DNA of 64,000 bases. It comes from Kofleriaceae bacterium. Lineage in GTDB: Bacteria > Myxococcota_A > Polyangia > Haliangiales > Haliangiaceae. This document shows positions 61,940 to 64,000 of this stretch, piece by piece. Positions within the stretch are counted from its first letter, which is position 1, and every line of letters starts with the position of its first letter. A model generated the notes under the pieces. The model saw nothing but the letters and a program-made list of their open reading frames with translations. It was not told where the DNA came from and did not search any database. The stretch lies in assembly GCA_020633495.1 (NCBI GenBank), contig JACKDR010000001.1:598765-662764 (forward strand), written 5' to 3'. The position numbers and the translations under genes are program-made.

Positions 61940-63502
61940 TCACCCCTGGCGGTAGTGATCGACGACCTTGTAGCGGCGGGCGTAGAGCCCGAACGCGATC
62001 GCCGCGACCATCGCGAACGCGGCGAAGAAGAACATCAGGAACGCGGTCACGCTCAGGCCGGTGCCCTTGATCGAGTCGATCACCTCGGGCCGGCGCACCG
62101 ACGCGTTGGCGATCAGCACCCACAGGTTGCCGATCGTGACCGCCAGGCTCCAGAAGCTCATGATCACGCCCTTCATCGCCGGCGGCGCCTGGCTGTAGGC
62201 GAACTCGAGGCCGGTCGCCGACACCAGCACCTCGCCGAAGGTCAGCAGCGCGTACGGCAGGATCTGCCAGGTGATCGCCAGCGCGGTGCCGCCGTCCATG
62301 ACCAGCTGGATCGTGCCGACCGCGACCCACGCCAGCGCGCTGAACGCGATGCCCAGGGTCATCCGGCGCAGCGCGGTCGGCTCCCAGCCCCAGCGGCGCA
62401 GCGCCGGGTACAGCAGGAAGTTGTTGAACGGGATGAGGATCATCACCAGCGCCGGGTTGAGCGCCTGCATCTGCGCGGGCTCGAACCACGACGGCTTGGT
62501 CATGTCGCCGGCCTGCAGCACCCAGGTCGACGCCTTCTGATCGAACAGCGACCAGAACGGCGTGACCAGCGCGAAGACGACCAGCACGCGCAGCACGGCG
62601 CGCACCCCCTCGATCGCCTCGGGCGGGTGCGCGGCGCGGGCGCGGTCGAGCTGGAGCCAGGTGCCGGTGCCGGCGAAGACGAGCACGGCGACGAGGGCGA
62701 GGCAGAACGCGATCACGACGCCCATCGACGGCACCAGCAGGAACGCGGCGGCGCCGAGGACGCCGCCGGCGATCGCCAGGATCAGGCCGGGCCGGCCCCG
62801 CCCGGGCGCCGGCGTGGTCAGCGCGGTGCGCGCCACCCGCAGGAACGAGTGCGGATCGTGCGCGGTGATCGGCACGTGGACGTAGCGGCCGCGGCCCAGC
62901 CAGAACACGACGGTCGCGGTCAGCATCAGCGCGCCGGGGATGCCGAACGCGACGCTGGCGCCGTAGTCGCGCAGGAAGATCGGCATCAGCAGCGTCGCGA
63001 AGAACGAGCCGAAGTTGATGATCCAGTAGAAGCCGTCGAACACCTTGCGGGCGAGGTGCTTGTTGTGCTGGTCGAACTGATCGCCGACGAACGACGACAC
63101 CAGCGGCTTGATGCCGCCCGAGCCCAGCGCGATCAGGAACAGGCCGGTGTAGAAGCCGGTGCGATCGCCCTCGAACAGCGCCAGGCACGCGTGGCCGGCG
63201 CAGTACACCAGGCTGAGCCAGAGGATCGTGTTGTACTTGCCGAAGAAGCGATCCGCGATCCAGCCGCCGAGCAGCGGGAACAGGTAGACGCCGATCACGA
63301 AGGTGTGGAACACCTCCTTGGCCGCGCCCTGCCGCTCCGACTCGGGCAGGTACAGGAAGAAGGTCGCGGCGAGGAACGGCGTGAGGATGTTCCTCATGCC
63401 GTAGAAGCTGAAGCGCTCGCAGCCCTCGTTCGCGATGATGAACGGGATCTGCGCCGGCATGCGGGCGGCGGGACGGGACGCGGGCGGCGACGGCTCGGGC
63501 AC
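61940..63502 (-). CDS. POT/PTR2-family proton-coupled peptide transporter
   Basis: About 520 residues from GTG 63502 (ATG 63460 is an alternative that removes 14 residues). It shows the family motifs: NEGCERFSFYGMR (ExxERF-type, proton coupling), LLGGWIADRFFGKYNTI (PTR2 signature 1) and DGFYWIINFGSFF (signature 2). There are 12-14 membrane helices. POT proteins import di- and tripeptides with protons. Predatory or proteolytic bacteria often have several. The nearest upstream gene is the hydrolase-like one. Confidence 0.92.
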   Translation of the reverse strand: MPEPSPPASRPAARMPAQIPFIIANEGCERFSFYGMRNILTPFLAATFFLYLPESERQGAAKEVFHTFVIGVYLFPLLGGWIADRFFGKYNTILWLSLVYCAGHACLALFEGDRTGFYTGLFLIALGSGGIKPLVSSFVGDQFDQHNKHLARKVFDGFYWIINFGSFFATLLMPIFLRDYGASVAFGIPGALMLTATVVFWLGRGRYVHVPITAHDPHSFLRVARTALTTPAPGRGRPGLILAIAGGVLGAAAFLLVPSMGVVIAFCLALVAVLVFAGTGTWLQLDRARAAHPPEAIEGVRAVLRVLVVFALVTPFWSLFDQKASTWVLQAGDMTKPSWFEPAQMQALNPALVMILIPFNNFLLYPALRRWGWEPTALRRMTLGIAFSALAWVAVGTIQLVMDGGTALAITWQILPYALLTFGEVLVSATGLEFAYSQAPPAMKGVIMSFWSLAVTIGNLWVLIANASVRRPEVIDSIKGTGLSVTAFLMFFFAAFAMVAAIAFGLYARRYKVVDHYRQG

Positions 63503-63537
63503 GGGGCCGCAGTGTAGACGCTGCGGCGGGGCCGCGC

Positions 63538-64000
63538 CTACGGCGCCGCCGGGACCGCGACGGTCCCGGGCTCGGCGTTGGCCTCGACGAAGTCGAGCAC
63601 CGCGCCCGGCACCGGGTTGTCGGCGCGCGCCGGCGCCACCAGCGGCTCGAGGTGGGTGTACATCGTGGCGTCGACGACGCGGAAGCCGGCGTCCTGATCG
63701 CGGGTCGCGCCGGCGCCGGGACGCCCCGCCCCCACCGTCGCGGCGACCCGGCCGCGCAGGCCCTCGTAGCCGTCGAGCGCGACGAACGCGGCGGCGACGC
63801 ACAGGATCGGCGCGTCGATCAGCGCGCCGTCGAACGCGCGCAGGCCCTCGGTCGCCTGCCAGCCGTCCTCGGCGACCGCGGCGCCGCCGACCGCGGCGAG
63901 ATCGAGGGTCAGGCGGTTGGGGAAGTACCACTCGGCGAAGTTGGTGCGGCCGTCGGTCAGCGTGTGGGCGAAGTCGGCCATCGGCGTGAAGTCGTCGGGG
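63538..64000 (-). CDS. C-terminal part of a hydrolase-like protein, 5' end outside window
   Basis: The frame is open to the right edge, reading ...DDFTPMADFAHTLTDG and on to VPAAP with a stop at 63538. Visible segments are GRTNFAEWYFPNRLTLDL, FDGALIDAPILCVAA and VDATMYTHLEPLVAP. The latter could hold the catalytic His of an alpha/beta hydrolase (inference). It is 35 bp from the POT transporter start and probably in the same transcription unit. Confidence 0.5.
   Translation of the reverse strand, partial: PDDFTPMADFAHTLTDGRTNFAEWYFPNRLTLDLAAVGGAAVAEDGWQATEGLRAFDGALIDAPILCVAAAFVALDGYEGLRGRVAATVGAGRPGAGATRDQDAGFRVVDATMYTHLEPLVAPARADNPVPGAVLDFVEANAEPGTVAVPAAP

Overview
The window is one stretch of very GC-rich DNA (well over 70 % by eye) that looks like a myxobacterium-type member of Myxococcota, possibly near Haliangiales/Kofleriaceae. 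The lineage is inferred from several features: lipoproteins with VIT/VWA domains, a Ser/Thr kinase with an extracytoplasmic tail, a PilZ protein with a long C-terminal helical region, glycine-rich beta-helix lipoproteins, multicopy DUF222-HNH genes, and an Alternative Complex III operon joined to an A2-type caa3 oxidase operon. No rRNA, tRNA, CRISPR array or recognisable insertion sequence was seen.

Layout. 1-10.3 kb: the tail of a PEGA-domain protein, an amidase, a MerR regulator coupled to a VIT-VWA protein, a membrane protein, and a cytochrome bd-like oxidase (subunit I with a fused cytochrome c, plus a membrane partner) followed by oxyR. 10.4-13.2 kb: a small gene behind a LexA-like palindrome, then a minisatellite region and a DUF222-HNH gene. 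13.2-17.8 kb: a VanX-type dipeptidase, zntB, a glycine-rich lipoprotein and a thioesterase. 17.8-23.8 kb: a tightly coupled glycogen operon (glgB, GH57 glucanase, uspA, Cys-rich protein). 24-30.4 kb: a kinase with Sel1 repeats and a large DUF349 protein. 30.7-33.1 kb: an rbfA-like gene with a strong terminator, then a second minisatellite/DUF222-HNH unit. 33.1-37.2 kb: meaA/ecm-type mutase, meaB and a GyrB-like ATPase without Toprim. 37.3-45.3 kb: an ATPase of the DUF234 type, SRAP, a DUF1517 protein, an EamA transporter, phhB, an ECF sigma/FecR pair and a PilZ protein. 45.4-46.8 kb: a VWA lipoprotein. 46.9-61.0 kb: the respiratory operon actA-actB-actC-actDE-actF-(unknown)-sco-coxB-coxA-coxC-coxD. 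61.4-64 kb: a small hypothetical gene, a POT peptide transporter and the end of a hydrolase-like gene.

The respiratory operon makes biological sense as a unit. Alternative Complex III oxidises quinol and passes electrons to a cytochrome c (ActE domain, CoxB cytochrome domain), then to the CuA and heme-copper centres of the oxidase; Sco helps load CuA. The most unusual signal is in coxC. Its protein carries an insertion of about 170-200 residues with eight cysteines, and part of it resembles the Cys-rich C-terminus of the VWA lipoprotein encoded convergently just beyond the operon.

A second theme is the paired DUF222-HNH units about 20 kb apart. Each has a short-period minisatellite, a 12-bp perfect hairpin and a 17-bp palindrome upstream of the gene.

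Caution: at least nine single-base frame breaks were found, nearly all in GC-rich or Pro/Ala-coding stretches of otherwise intact genes. Sequencing or assembly indels are the simplest explanation, so the broken genes are annotated as full loci with the break position given.
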